Assembly: GCF_000003815.2 (NCBI RefSeq)
Contig: NC_049979.1
Location: 18,556,380-18,591,367 of the forward strand
DNA: 34,988 nucleotides
Direction: 5' to 3'
DNA from: Branchiostoma floridae
Lineage: Eukaryota > Chordata > Leptocardii > Amphioxiformes > Branchiostomatidae
Shown here: piece after piece, positions 23,976-34,988 of the stretch
Position numbering within the stretch: position 1 is the first letter of the stretch
Layout of the letters: each line of letters opens with the position of its first letter
The notes under the pieces: generated by a model
Seen by the model: the letters and a program-made list of their open reading frames with translations, nothing else
Database searches by the model: none
Told to the model about the DNA's origin: nothing
Program-made: the position numbers and the translations under genes

Positions 23976-25703
23976 AGAAAGGTACTTGGTCATAAAGGTA
24001 CCATAAAGGAAGGTTTGAAAAAAATTGATATTGGCGGTAGAGAAGGTACCAACACCGTGAACACCATGAAACTACTTAACTGAGGGCTATGTCCTACAGA
24101 CTCTTTTGCTCTGTTTCAACTGTCTACTGTATTTCTTGATCCCCCAACCCTTGACCACCATACCCTGTTCCTTTGGACCACCATATCCTCTGTAAGTACA
24201 TGTACAGTATGTTGTCGAACAGCTCAGTATGGCAAACTTGTCATTATTGATGAGTGGGGTTCCATAAAAGCAGAGCCTCTCCAATCAGGAAAAGGCAAAG
24301 CTGTAGGTGTCTGAAACATAACACAACTTCCAAGATTTGCTCCTCCCTTTCCTTAATCCTCTGACTTACCCACCCTTTAAATAAAGATACTCTGCTGCGT
24401 GCATTGGCCATACTCCAGACCAAAGAGATGTTTGTCCTGACCAAATACCATGAGAGAGGGTATATCATCCTGCCAGTCTGGAATGGTGTCCAGTATTGGG
24501 AGAGCAGGTTCTTTATCAGTATATGGTGTGCACTACGTGGTGCACACGGGAAGAATGTAGTAACATTAGATACAACATGAAAACATCAAAAACATGGTGC
24601 TAATGTCCTAAAGCAAGCTTAACAATGCCAGTATGCCATGGCCTGTTTGACGTGTAGTTTAAGTGTGAAGTTATGTTTGAGTTATTTTGTACTGCAATTA
24701 TTATTTATTATAATGTCAGAGTTAGACTACCAATAAATTCATGTTTCACGGCAACGATTGAGATTTCATTCGATATATAAAGAGCATTTTAATAAGAACT
24801 TCTATAATAACAGTTACAACCGTAAAGCAAAGCAAAAGTTCGTTTATCATGGTTGAAATTCTATGTTTGCATGCATGCATGCTCTTAGTTTACAAAAGCT
24901 TTGTATACATTTCTGTCTGCCTCTCTCCTTAATAACCTCAAAGTACTAGGATTTAGAGAAAATTGTTTAAGCCTGTCCATCAATGTTGGCATTCTTGTAT
25001 AGTGCCACATTGTGGACATACCAGAACCATGTCACCCAGTTTTGGTGCCCACTAGGCCAGGATTTAGCCAGAGGTCATTGCCTTTTACTGCCAGTGACGT
25101 ACCACCCTGTTTACCATGTAGAATTGCTGTAACCTCCTTTGGTTTGTAGACTTAAAAGTATCAAATCTTTCTTCTTCTTCTCATAGAATGCCTCAAGTTC
25201 AATTAAATCATTCTACTTGTTTTTATAATGCAAAAACTTTGCTATTAAACTGATTTAACTGGAAATTGAGTAGGACCAGTGGTAAACATGTTATCGGATG
25301 TGGATCCGAGTTCATTGTCCGACTGGATATTTCATTTTATAGCAGAGCCATGAAGCAGACACATGCTAGTCAGTAGAGGTCGACATCTGCCCATGAATGT
25401 AGACTTGATCCGACTGTTGAAATGGTTGGAGACCAAAGTTCATCCCAGGACCTTTGTCTGCATGACAAATTCTCCATTCCAACTACTGTACTCTGAACCT
25501 TGACACTCTCTCTCAAACCTTGACTATGCAAACAGCTTTCATTTTGTTTGTTCATTCTTCATGTCTAGCCTCCTTTATTCCAGCCTTCATCAATTGATTG
25601 TGTGTGTTTGGCCTTTTTTGTGTACATTTTGTACATGTATGAAATTCCCACCATCTGCATGTGTTAAGGGGCACCATGGATAATTTTCTGGAGTCAGTAA
25701 GTT

Positions 25704-26920
25704 CCCTTAACAAACTATCAGGCCTGGAATGGCACTGTCAGTGACTGTCAGACAGCACTGTTTTGCCTCTGATCAGGGCCTGTCAGTGCACTGTATCAGC
25801 CACTAATTATTCACAAAATATGCAAATTTTCAGTCGTAGAAACAGTCGTTAAATCATGACTGACAGTCATAAATTCCCAGTGGCTGACAGTCGTAGAACA
25901 GTCGTAAAACAGTCGTTGAATCATGACTGACAGTCGTGGATTCCCAGAGGCTCAGACAGTCGTAAAACAGACGCTGACAGTCGTAGATCTGCTCTTACAT
26001 AACAAAACACTTCTGCTCATGTACTAGATTTTGGAGGTAAAATTTATACAAAAACTGAACAATAGAAAGATTTTGGCTAACTAGGTTCTATCTGAACAGA
26101 GTACAGAAATTTATGCAACTGCAAAATGCTTCAAAAAGTAACAGAAGCAGAAACAATTTACAGACAAGAATGGGGCATCGTCAATACCTCCTCTGTCTTT
26201 GATTTGACGATTTTAAAATGCTTATATAACATGAAGTTCTGAAACCACAACCAAATAAGTCTCTTAAAGAACAAGATAACAACTGACTGTACACAAATGT
26301 ACATGATTGTGGTTTAATTTCTGTACCTATTCGTTTAAGGCACCCAGTCTATAGCACAGTCTGCCATGCCCCCCTCCCAACAATTGTCAAAATTCAAAAT
26401 GTGGCCATTTGTCACTAATATCTTACCTCAGAAACATGATGTACACTTTCCCCCACATCCACAGTACTTCCAAACAATAGTTATGGCAATTAATCTCCTT
26501 TCCAAGCTGCAAAGTCTGAGAGATGGAGACCTGGATACAGAGTAAATATCCCTGCTGTCCTTTCTCTAGCTGAGCTCAAAAACCTAACTGTCTCAGTTCA
26601 AACTTCCCTGGGCCTGCAGCCAATTATAGGACCTGGTATCTGATTCGCTAGATGCCTAATTAATACAAGACTGTGATTGGCCATGGCTGACAGTGGTGGG
26701 ACTGTCATCGACAGTCGTATTTCAGGCCTGTCAAGACAGTCCTGAGCGCTTTCAGGCCTGTCAAGACAGTCCCAGATCAGTGCAGAGCCCGATTTGTACT
26801 TGCCAGACGTATTGCAGGCCTGTCAGTGGAGGTCTTCTGCTGATTTGCGTCTGAAATGCCCCTGTCAGTGCCTGTCCAGCCACTGACAGTGGCATTCCAG
26901 GACTGATGGTTTGCTACGGG
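25704..26920. mobile_element. 1.2-kb non-autonomous inverted-repeat transposon with CAGTC subrepeats
   Basis: The left end (25711 onward: CAAACTATCAGGCCTGGAAT) is the inverted complement, with a few changes, of the right end (26881-26913: CACTGACAGTGGCATTCCAG, then GACTGATGGTTTG). The match extends weakly to CCC at 25704 and GGG at 26920. Just inside the left end a 67-bp unit containing ACAGTCGTT and TCATGACTGACAGTC is repeated (starts 25842 and 25909). Inside the right end TTCAGGCCTGTCAAGACAGT occurs at 26721 and 26751, 30 bp apart. Subterminal repeats of this kind often serve as transposase binding sites. There is no coding frame. No clear target-site duplication is seen, so the superfamily is open. 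Confidence 0.8.
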
Positions 26921-29900
26921 TTTGAGTTTATTTGCAACTCAACTGCAAATTAGCCTATACCTTTTGCACTAAGGTGTATGAGAGGAATGTCCCTTTCACA
27001 AGTAGGATTGCTCAGCAAAGGCACAAAGTCCTTATACTGAATGGAATTTCCACCACTGGTGAATGTTAGGCATCCAGGAGGCAATTTATAAAACCATAAA
27101 TGCTATTTAGCTCAAGATCAGCCTTCTCCACTGGTCTGGCTGCAGGTCGAGAGGGTCGTAAAACAAAATTAACTAGTATCTGATGGTGACTCCGCTGTAA
27201 AACTGTTCTATAGTAGTGCACCTCCTTTTATATCTCAATAACAATGCCTCATTTAATACCATTTCTAAAATATAATGCCTCCCATGTTACATCAAAGGAT
27301 TTTTTGTGCCAAAGTATATATATGAGATTTCTTATTTGTGGCAAGGAAATTTTCCCCTTGAAAGTCATGCTCAAGCCACCTCCACTGCTTTTCCCGATAA
27401 GCCTTGAGTAGGACGCAGTATGAAGTTCCAGAGAGGCATGTTTTAGTCATTATATGCATCAAAAGGCTCTTAAAGCTAGTTGAAGTACCTAGGGGACCCA
27501 TACGTAATGCCCATTTTTCTCACAAGGATCTGCAGATATTGAGTGAAGTCTTCCGAGCAACGAAATCATTAAGTAGGTATCATTGCACCATGGTCAAAAA
27601 ATAGATTGCATTGCCCCCCATCCCCTGATAGCATCCAAGGTAAGAAAGGGAGTAATGAAATCTCCAGGTGCAAAGCACAGGTCTAGCAGCCAGGGAGTCT
27701 TTTATTCTCACCATAGCCTGCCCTCCTTGACTCTGTGCTTTAATCTGGTAATAGACAGGCATCAGAATGGGAACAGGGAGGCCTCCGACCAACATGTGCA
27801 CCTTCCCTGTCATAAATTCCCACCAAATCCTGGCCTGGGAAAGGAGATTATGCTGTAAGCACCAAACAAATGGGAAAGGCAACGGCTTCTGCTAAAATTA
27901 ATTTTGCTCACTTTAATGTCCAGACTGGTAATATCACTGTTTTCCAGATTGTTTATCATAGCTGTATTTTCTAGAAGCAGCGTTATTGAAATTTGTTGTC
28001 CCTAGCAGCTATAGGCTGGGAACACAGAGATATCAGGTTGTATTCCATGTGGACGTCCTTTGGGACAGGTTTGTACAATGTGCAATGTGACCAGGGAACA
28101 GAAACCAAACAATTTAAACGTAAATGGCTCGAAGGAACTATTTCTACCATTTCTTTCATGGGACAAGATTTCATTTGGCATCCGGTTCTCCATATACCTG
28201 TATTGCTGTGCCCTTTCACGGTAGTCTTTAAAATAACAATTATTACCATACCAGTATCTTTCGCTTTATTTTACAAATTTGAACAAAACAGATTTGGCAT
28301 GGATGACTACAATATGTGTGTGTAGTCATATACTAATGTTCTCAACCAAGATGCCATCTATGATTCTTTAGCCAGAATAACATGACATATTATTATGACT
28401 CATGTAAATATATATTAGGGAACCCCCACAGCAAAAGGTCACAGTGTTTGTGGACTATTTCAGTATTTGTTCATTTGTCAAGGAATTACCCAGTTGTTAT
28501 TTTGGCCTGGATGTTATATAATCATTTTAGCCACGTTACTTTTGCAAAACAACATCTTCCAAGTCTGAATTTAGCATCCACTGGAAGATGTAAAGCGTAG
28601 TGTTATGGACAGGATGTGAGTCTAAAGCATGGCTTTAAAAGCTACAGGAATGGACTGGTGATATTGTGCTGTGGTGAGTATGATAGCAAGGAACACATCA
28701 AACATTATCTATCTCCTCTTAGCACAGGTCTCTCCACATCCCTTTGAAGCTAACTTATAGCCCACTTTAATAGGTGTCCTTCGCAAATGGTCATGCATAC
28801 TGTATCCATCCTGCCAGCCTAGTGCCTAGCTGCCATCCATTGTAGCTACATGTAGTAGTACAAGTCACCATACACCCTGCTGATCCTCCATCAATCCAGC
28901 TACAGTTGCTCACACCTTGTGATAGTGCTCACTGGTGACCCATATCTTGTATCTACCCTTTGTGTTACTGCTGCTTTTCCCCTGCCCTCCAGCTGGGTTA
29001 TAAAACCAAAAGTTCCCTTAATGTTTTATTTTTCTTCATTTCTTGTAGAGCTGTTTATATTGGATACATTTGCTCTGCTATCCTCTGGTTGTATATTTAT
29101 TTGTAGCATTATTATTATGGTAACTCAATATGAGATATCAAACTCAGAGAGAGCAGCAGAACTGAGTCCTCACACAAACAAACCTGACTAGCACTGTAGC
29201 CTGATAATCCTGCAAAAGACAGGGGTGAGCTTTTGCCCTAGTTTAAGTGACTTTGTATTTAGGTAGGCCAACAGGATCTAAAGAGGCTGTCATCTGCCAG
29301 GCTATGTACACTAACCCTGTGCACACATTGGTTATGGGTCATTTCAAGGGGGTGATAAATAAGCATGTCATACTCCACAGCAGCCAGGCAGCCCTTCAGA
29401 GCAGGTGCTGTACAAACACTACCCTCTTCATACTTCAGGAAACTCAGATGTTAACACAGTAACGCAGCAAAAGTGTCGCCAGGCAAAGTTTTTTATGGTC
29501 ATCATTTGTATGTTTAACCATTGTTATCACAAAACATACACCTTTGTGTCAACAGAAAACAAAGCAGCACAAACAACTCCCAGGCTTCCATCAGCAATCT
29601 CATTCTTTCATTGTTTACAGAGAATTACAGAAATATTTCCTTTTACTTGCAAAGCTATTTGTTTTGTTTTGCCTGCATCAACACTATTCTACATTACAGC
29701 ATACTGCAGACTATTACATCTTCATAAATTATATACGCCCAAACAGAATTTGCATTTTAAGACATATCAGCTGTTCACAAGACCAGCAGTCACACACACA
29801 AATTTAGAAGTGTTCACATTTTGTGTACAGATCCAAATGACAATGCATCAGGGAACATCTTCTAGGCTGCAACTGCATGCTATTAGCTTTTTGAATACCA

Positions 29901-29964
29901 ACTTCTATAACATTGCAGCTTTTGTGCGATGTAAAGTGAAATTTCTATTTATGGTTAGTTTCAT

Positions 29965-29996
29965 CAAGGAGGTTCTATCAAGATAAAACCTCCTTG
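29965..29996. repeat. Short hairpin CAAGGAGGTT / AACCTCCTTG
   Basis: A perfect 10-bp inverted repeat (29965-29974 and 29987-29996) around 12 nt. The same 10-mer occurs exactly at 30892-30901 and, in the opposite orientation, at 2341-2350. It may be a fragment of a small repeat family. Confidence 0.5.
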
Positions 29997-30084
29997 GTTT
30001 GATACTTATGGCTGGAGGTTAGGGGTGGGTGTTTTCCTGGTGTTTGGGACAAGGTTTACTACAATCATTTGTTTCACATGCAGC

Positions 30085-30140
30085 ACTGAGGATCAAACCC
30101 CGACCACAGCTGGAGGGTAGGGACACTTTTAGTTTTATAG
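30085..30140 (-). repeat. Possible tRNA-derived SINE fragment
   Basis: On the minus strand GGGTTTGATC (30091-30100) resembles a tRNA B box with the usual flanks (GGTCGGGGTTTGATCC). No convincing A box is present at the expected distance, so this is at best a decayed fragment. Confidence 0.25.
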
Positions 30141-30541
30141 GCATTTCTTTATTTTTTCTGTTTCCTCCATAAGGATTTGTCGACAAATAAAGCATTTATC
30201 GCCAGTGCCGCTAAATCTGTTTGACCTTTAAGCTACATCTTTCACATATGGTCCATTATGCAGAGATGCAAGATTTTATTTTCAGATATTTCATTATAAC
30301 TAGTGACACTTTCATAGCATATGTTTCTATTAGTACAAAAATAACTGAGGGTATGACACTATTAAATGAACAGATAAATCTTTGACCAAATTAGACATTA
30401 TAAGATGATGGTACTTACTAATATTTCGAATGCAAGCTTGGAGTTAATGAAATTTGTGGAGCCTGATTTCAATAGTAATTGTATCACATATACCACCTCA
30501 GTCATATCTTACATCCATGACAATATCATGTATAGGGACAG

Positions 30542-30590
30542 TATGATGCTCAATTGATGAGACAAGGGTCGTGGGTTTGATCCCCAGTCA
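30542..30590 (+). repeat. Truncated tRNA-derived SINE head
   Basis: ATGCTCAATTGATGAGAC (from about 30545) resembles a tRNA A-box and D-arm, and GTGGGTTTGATCCCCAG (B box 30574-30583) a T-arm. They are closer together than in a tRNA, as if the anticodon arm had been lost. Confidence 0.4.
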
Positions 30591-30713
30591 TATATTGCCA
30601 GCAAGCTCCCCAGCAAGTTGGTCACACCATCATCATATGGTTCTGGGATCATCCAGTAAAACAAAAAATGAAGGCAGACACAAAATAACTCTGATACAAA
30701 CTGATATACATAC

Positions 30714-31062
30714 CAGTGCTCGAAATACTTTTTTCAGCCAGGTTGCTCAGGCAGCAACCTAAATCAAAAGCCAGGTTGCGGCAGCAACATTTCAGGTTTC
30801 CCCACTTCCAATGTTATCACTTTGTTCATATCAGCTATTTATCCATTACCTTTTCTTCCAGTTACCTGAACCTACTTATGCTTTATCTTATCAAGGAGGT
30901 TAAAAAAAGGATCTTATCAAGAAATAAAAACAAAAGCTTAATGCACATAGGTGAGGGAAAAGCAATCTTCCAACTGCAAAATTTCAGGTTGCACACAGAG
31001 CTACCTGGGTTTAAAATTAAGTTGCACCAAGCAAAATGTGCAAGTGGGTATTTCGAGCACTG
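30714..31062. mobile_element. 349-bp hAT-like non-autonomous transposon
   Basis: The left end CAGTGCTCGAAATAC (30714-30728) is exactly the inverse complement of the right end GTATTTCGAGCACTG (31048-31062). The direct repeat CATAC flanks it at 30709-30713 and 31063-31067. Ends beginning CAGTG are typical of hAT elements, which usually make 8-bp target duplications; only 5 bp (6 if the boundary C is shared) match here. Inside, AGGTTGC recurs in several places (after the left end and in the right half). A 144-codon open frame crosses it but resembles no transposase. Confidence 0.8.
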
Positions 31063-31298
31063 CATACCATGTTTTTTTCCAGTACTCCCATTATTAGACC
31101 AGCCTACATTTACAAGAAAGGAATTGGTGCATGCTTTTCATGTAGTCTGAACTCGATCGTATCCCAAGATCTATGACTTTGTAGTGTGCTGTTTTTGTGG
31201 CCTCAGAGTCTTTTGCTTTTAAATTATCATTGTTGTATGCTATATGGAACTCACCTTTGGAGAAGCATAGTGACATTTGATACTTCACAGTGCTTCCA

Positions 31299-31463
31299 TT
31301 TCCCTATCCTTTTGCCAGCTTACCCTTGGTTGTGTTTACAACCTGTCATAGGGATCTATCCCATTTCACCCTCCTTGCTGCATTAGTAAACTTTTGTGAA
31401 AGGTTACATTAACAGTCCACTCTCCTTTCCCAGCTTACCATGGTTGTGTTTACAACCTGTCAC
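31299..31463. repeat. Tandem duplication, 115-bp period, before ERR exon 3
   Basis: A CCAGCTTACC segment followed by TGGTTGTGTTTACAACCTGT occurs at about 31315-31347 and again at about 31430-31461, exactly 115 bp apart. Each core is itself a small inverted repeat (GGTTGT...ACAACC) and contains TGTTTAC, the forkhead-factor core. The second copy ends about 90 bp before the exon 3 acceptor. Confidence 0.75.
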
Positions 31464-31551
31464 AACAAGCCTACTTATCCATTTCCACCTCATGACTGTA
31501 GATAAAGTGGACGTCCGGCTAACAATGTCAACTCTTCCTCTGTCCCTATAG

Positions 31552-31668
31552 GAGTACGACTGGACAGAGTCCGAGGTGGTCGCCAGAAATACAAACGCAA
31601 AATTGATGCTGACCCATCGTCTTATGTCCAACAAGCTCCGGCACTTAAAAAGCCCTCCAATGGACCAG
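31552..31668 (+). CDS. ERR: Oestrogen-related receptor, coding exon 3 (C-terminal extension, hinge)
   Basis: Encodes the end of Gly177 through Pro215 plus the first base of Val216 (117 bp). [16 protein letters not shown] (178-193) is the highly conserved ERR carboxy-terminal extension (T and A boxes), which contacts the bases 5' of the AGGTCA half-site and lets ERR bind as a monomer or dimer. The following hinge (about 194-215: [20 protein letters not shown]) resembles ERR-gamma only loosely. The acceptor is TCCCTATAG (31543-31551) and the donor CCAG followed by GTAAGC at 31669. Both boundaries are phase 1, so the exon is frame-neutral. It is the same length as exon 2, probably by coincidence. 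Confidence 0.96.
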
Positions 31669-34109
31669 GTAAGCAGCAGTTCTTGTGTTTGCAATGTTTT
31701 GGAATCCTAGTTCTAAACAAAAGATTCTAACCAAGGATGTGGTAGACTTTGACTTTTTGATGGACATTTTGTACCAGAATGTTGGGTGATGGGATTTGAG
31801 GGTTGACAATTTATTGTGTGGTTAGATGAACATTTCTAATCGGATCCTAGTTAAGAGGATTTGATGAGATTAAATCCTCAAAGGGAACAATCTTCAATGT
31901 GGTTTGGTCAAAGGTGAAATTTGAAGTAACAAACTTGTCCCTTTGGTAAGGGCAACTTTGCACCTCCATATTCTATAGCAACGTCCAACCCTTGCATGGT
32001 GGGGAACAATAGAGCCAAACCAGATAACTATAGTCCATTTTTATTGCTATTTTGTGGAACCTTTCTATTATTCCATTGCATGAAAATTTTTTTTTGCACT
32101 TCTCAGCAGCATTATAGCTTATGATTCTAAAGAGACATATTTTTTTATTTTCCTTTTCAAAATGTCTGTGAGTAACTTTGTGCTCTGCAGATGTGATTTC
32201 ACATGCTGCATTTCATTGGAATAGATGGAGATAGGTTACATACTTTGTATTCAATGAAACAAAATCAATACATCCTTTCCAACAGCATTTTGTTGGGAGG
32301 AGGATAACAAGAAATAAATCATATGTTCCTGGAGTAATTTTCTCCACTTTCCTGAACCACAGACTGTAGTTTTACACAGCTCTAAGAGTCATCCATGGGG
32401 TGATGTTACTTTACAGTGACTTATTATTTTCTCCCAATCATGTCCCTGTAATTCAATTGCTAATTAAATCAGGTCAGAGTTGTTGCAGTGTTTGTCTGCC
32501 TGAAATAATTGCTTTGGGAGCCATTCTGCTTCTGGCAGCCCTGTCCAGGGGAGGCTGGTTAACTGAACCTCAGACATGCAAGCATTGATTTCAGGTGTTT
32601 GAATCAAGAAATCAATGGTGTATTAACGTTAGTACCGTCAGATTAACTGGTGTATGCCAGGAAGCAGTGCTGCATGCATTCCATCATGTGACTCGGTGCT
32701 GTAATGTACGTTTCCAGGCCGCACGCGACATGTCCACAATTCTGTCCCCAAGAAGTTTGTGCTAGCGGGCGGTGGTACCAAAACAAAACGACAGGTCGTC
32801 ACTTGTCCAACCAACTCACACAAGCAGCATGGCAGAAAAGGCAAGCCACTTCCTGTGTCAACCACTGTTCTATACACTTCTACAACTGTCCTCTTCCAAG
32901 CAACTAACCGTTGATCTTCTCCACTCTCCATTGTGCATCCCTCGGATTTTTGATCATTCTGATCAATTATTAAACCAGGAGACATCTCTGATTGCAGAAT
33001 GCACTTAGACATTTTAAAGCTGACTGCATGAGCCCATCAAGATGTCTTGGGATGATTGCTCCTGCCACGAGTGCTCCTTAAGATTCCCATAAGGAGTAAT
33101 TCCCCATACTGACAGCAATTCACCTTCCCTTCAGCAGATAAAATTAAGTTGACTCACATGCTGACCTTTGCTGAGCTATTTTGACAAAACAGGCACCTGT
33201 GCAATAAGGGAGGCCCAGTGGTTAGTCGTTGAAATTCCATTCTGTACAGACAATGAAAGGCTTCCCATAGTTTTGGCAGTGGGTGGTATACTAACTGGAT
33301 AGGGTCACGGGGCCTACTTTGTGCAGCATTTGAATTGATTTGTACTTTGATGTACAAAGAAACAAGGCAAAATAAGCATAATATTCTACATCATAGCCCT
33401 CCTTTTCATCAGCAGTGATGTCAAAATTGGCTTCCCTGCAAGGATGCAGGCATTAGCATTCCAAATCTATGGTTAGATGTTTCCCCATCATATCTGTACA
33501 AGATTTCCTTGGGGAAGAAGAAGATGTCAACAGTAACCAAATCTGATAAAGTCAGAGCAGACCCATCAGCACTGCTAACAGCTGCACGTCCCCGGCCCTC
33601 ATCCCACATGCTGAAGAAACTCTCCAGCATTCCTCTTCATACCTAGTCTCGTTTTGACCAACCTTCTTGGCAGTTTGGTGCTCAGCCCTTTACTGGCTGC
33701 ATCTCATCTCCACATACTTCAGCCAGCCAGCTCAAAGTTCAGTCATATAGAAGTCTGCTTATAGTTACTTGGCAGGTGCACTCAGCTTCTTAATTGAATC
33801 CTTAAAACCATCTTATCTTTTGCCTTGCTTCTGTTTTGCTGAGCTTTTCAGCCAATGGCACTGTAAGACTCTAATGCTAACATCAGCTTTACTAGAGACA
33901 TTTTCATTAACCTGCTTACCCAGGGATCCTTTCTGGGGAAGATTCAGCCCTGCCAGGCTCCTGATCTCATCAACATAACGACCTTCTATTCTCCTATATG
34001 CATTATACTGACATTCACTTTATAACATACTAAAAGCAAACTCTACCCCTGAAAAGCAACAATAGGAAATGACTTATTCCACCCTTCTCTGTCACTCTGT
34101 CTCATCCAG
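31669..34109 (+). other. ERR intron 3 (2.44 kb, GT-AG, phase 1)
   Basis: Mostly AT-rich and without recognised mobile elements. It holds a candidate cryptic exon at 32718-32774 (see findings). The acceptor before exon 4 is TCTCATCCAG (34100-34109) after a pyrimidine-rich tract. Confidence 0.85.
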
Positions 34110-34271
34110 TGAACAAGATCGTTGCCCACCTGATGGTGGCTGAGCCTGAGAAGCTGTATGCCATGCCCGACCCCACCACACCAGACAGTGAGCTGAAGAC
34201 TCTGACCACGTTATGTGACCTGGCAGACCGGGAACTAGTAGTCATCATTGGCTGGGCAAAGCACATACCAG
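34110..34271 (+). CDS. ERR: Oestrogen-related receptor, coding exon 4 (start of ligand-binding domain)
   Basis: Encodes the end of Val216 through Pro269 plus the first base of the next codon, probably Gly270 (162 bp). [20 protein letters not shown] (217-236) and [20 protein letters not shown] (248-267) are nearly identical to helices 1 to 3 of vertebrate ERR-gamma. E257 in DRELV is at the position of the helix-3 glutamate that contacts the ligand's phenol in oestrogen receptor alpha (Glu353). The donor is CCAG followed by GTAACA at 34272; the phase is again 1. The rest of the ligand-binding domain, including the AF-2 helix, must lie beyond the right edge, so the gene is partial in this window. 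Confidence 0.96.
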
Positions 34272-34988
34272 GTAACATGATAACATGAACATTCAAGCTG
34301 TGGATGACTTCATTTCTAACTATGAAAAATATTCAGCTAGGGACTTGATTATTTTATTTATGACATTAGATTACTGCTGTCTTTAACTACAGTGGTTTTC
34401 TGTAGGTTCAGTTGATGGCTGCTAGCAGCAGCTGATTTTTCAGCACCACGGCCAGCATCACAAGTCAAATTGGGTCACAGAAAGACCATACCTAAGTAGT
34501 ATGTATGAAATTTTGTCAGGTCCTGCCATTCCAGCCTTTTCTATGGGGTGAGGAGTTTGTGCATGTGGAATGCCAACCAAGCAGGCCACTTTGTTCCCAA
34601 ATGCAATCTCCTCTGCCTGGCCTGCACATGGGAGTTCAGACCCATGGAAACCCACGGCTTACTTAAGAGGTTTTCATGTAATCTAGCCCCTTTAGCCTAG
34701 GATTTTTGGATAGTATCCTTGGGTCTGAAATGAGACGATATCCAGGCAGAGAGCTTTTCAGTAGAGGGACTTACTGTAGTTATTGGGGCTTACACTACCC
34801 TTCCGGGATAAGATACTTTGGGTTTTCTGAAAGCTGCTGTGTAGAGGCTTTGTAACCTCCTGCCACGGAAAAAATAACTTCTACAGGGAGCTAAGTCACA
34901 GTAATGCTGTGTGAAAATGAAGGGAGTTTTCTGTAGATAAGCTTTTGTTGTTGTGCAGTGACACAAAGTTAATTTTTGTAGGATGAGC
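34272..34988 (+). other. ERR intron 4, partial
   Basis: No exon continuing the ligand-binding domain (expected to resume near the helix 3-4 signature) is found before the window ends. No repeat or RNA gene is recognised. Confidence 0.7.

Noticed and set aside
24526-24547. GTGTGCAC...GTGCACAC 8-bp inverted repeat
   Set aside because: Short, isolated and within chance expectation for 35 kb; no second copy.
25842-25985. CRISPR-like spaced short repeats
   Set aside because: Repeat spacing and sequence are irregular, the genome is eukaryotic, and the repeats lie inside an inverted-repeat transposon.
30716-31150. 144-codon plus-strand open frame
   Set aside because: It runs across the 349-bp inverted-repeat element and out of its right end, and has no recognisable domain. 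It is a by-product of the transposon sequence.

Overview
This is eukaryotic genomic DNA, not a bacterial operon. Nearly all of it is intron or intergenic sequence, with short exons joined at splice sites and relics of mobile DNA. The one protein-coding gene I can support is an oestrogen-related receptor (ERR, nuclear receptor NR3B family) on the plus strand. Four coding exons are visible: 19683-20094, 20676-20792, 31552-31668 and 34110-34271. Together they encode about 270 residues: the A/B domain, the complete two-zinc-finger DNA-binding domain, the carboxy-terminal extension, the hinge, and the first helices of the ligand-binding domain. The rest of the ligand-binding domain lies beyond the right edge. 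The protein is very close to vertebrate ERR-gamma/beta in the DNA-binding domain, but its A/B region is its own. With the mobile-element relics, this suggests an invertebrate deuterostome, most likely a cephalochordate (amphioxus). That assignment is an inference.

Layout. 1-3357: no gene; an unusual pair of overlapping hairpins near 1.7 kb. 3358-3845: two copies of a tRNA-derived SINE-like repeat flanking a 31-bp minisatellite. About 4310-4990: minus-strand, frameshifted 3' end of a non-LTR retrotransposon. 5-10.8 kb: a stretch that looks richer in CpG than its surroundings, with two candidate promoter regions (a TATA-like motif plus a strong splice donor near 5.8 kb; three CCAAT boxes and a CRE-like site at 9.46-9.56 kb), a foldback MITE, and three copies of a GTAACGTTAC palindrome. 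About 10.8-19.67 kb: no gene seen, with a 100-base assembly gap at 16496-16595. This is probably upstream or 5' intron sequence of the ERR gene, because the first coding exon sits behind a good splice acceptor. 19.67-34.99 kb: ERR exons and introns. The 10.8-kb intron 2 holds a second foldback MITE, a 1.2-kb inverted-repeat transposon full of CAGTC repeats, a 349-bp hAT-like element and weak SINE fragments.

Most notable points: intron 1 of ERR, which interrupts the DNA-binding domain, needs a GC-AG splice donor; the A/B domain keeps an exact phospho-dependent SUMOylation motif like that of mammalian ERRs; all visible coding introns are phase 1, so exons 2, 3 and 4 are each frame-neutral cassettes; and the foldback MITE family forms near-perfect hairpins, one copy inside the ERR intron. 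No complete new system is evident.
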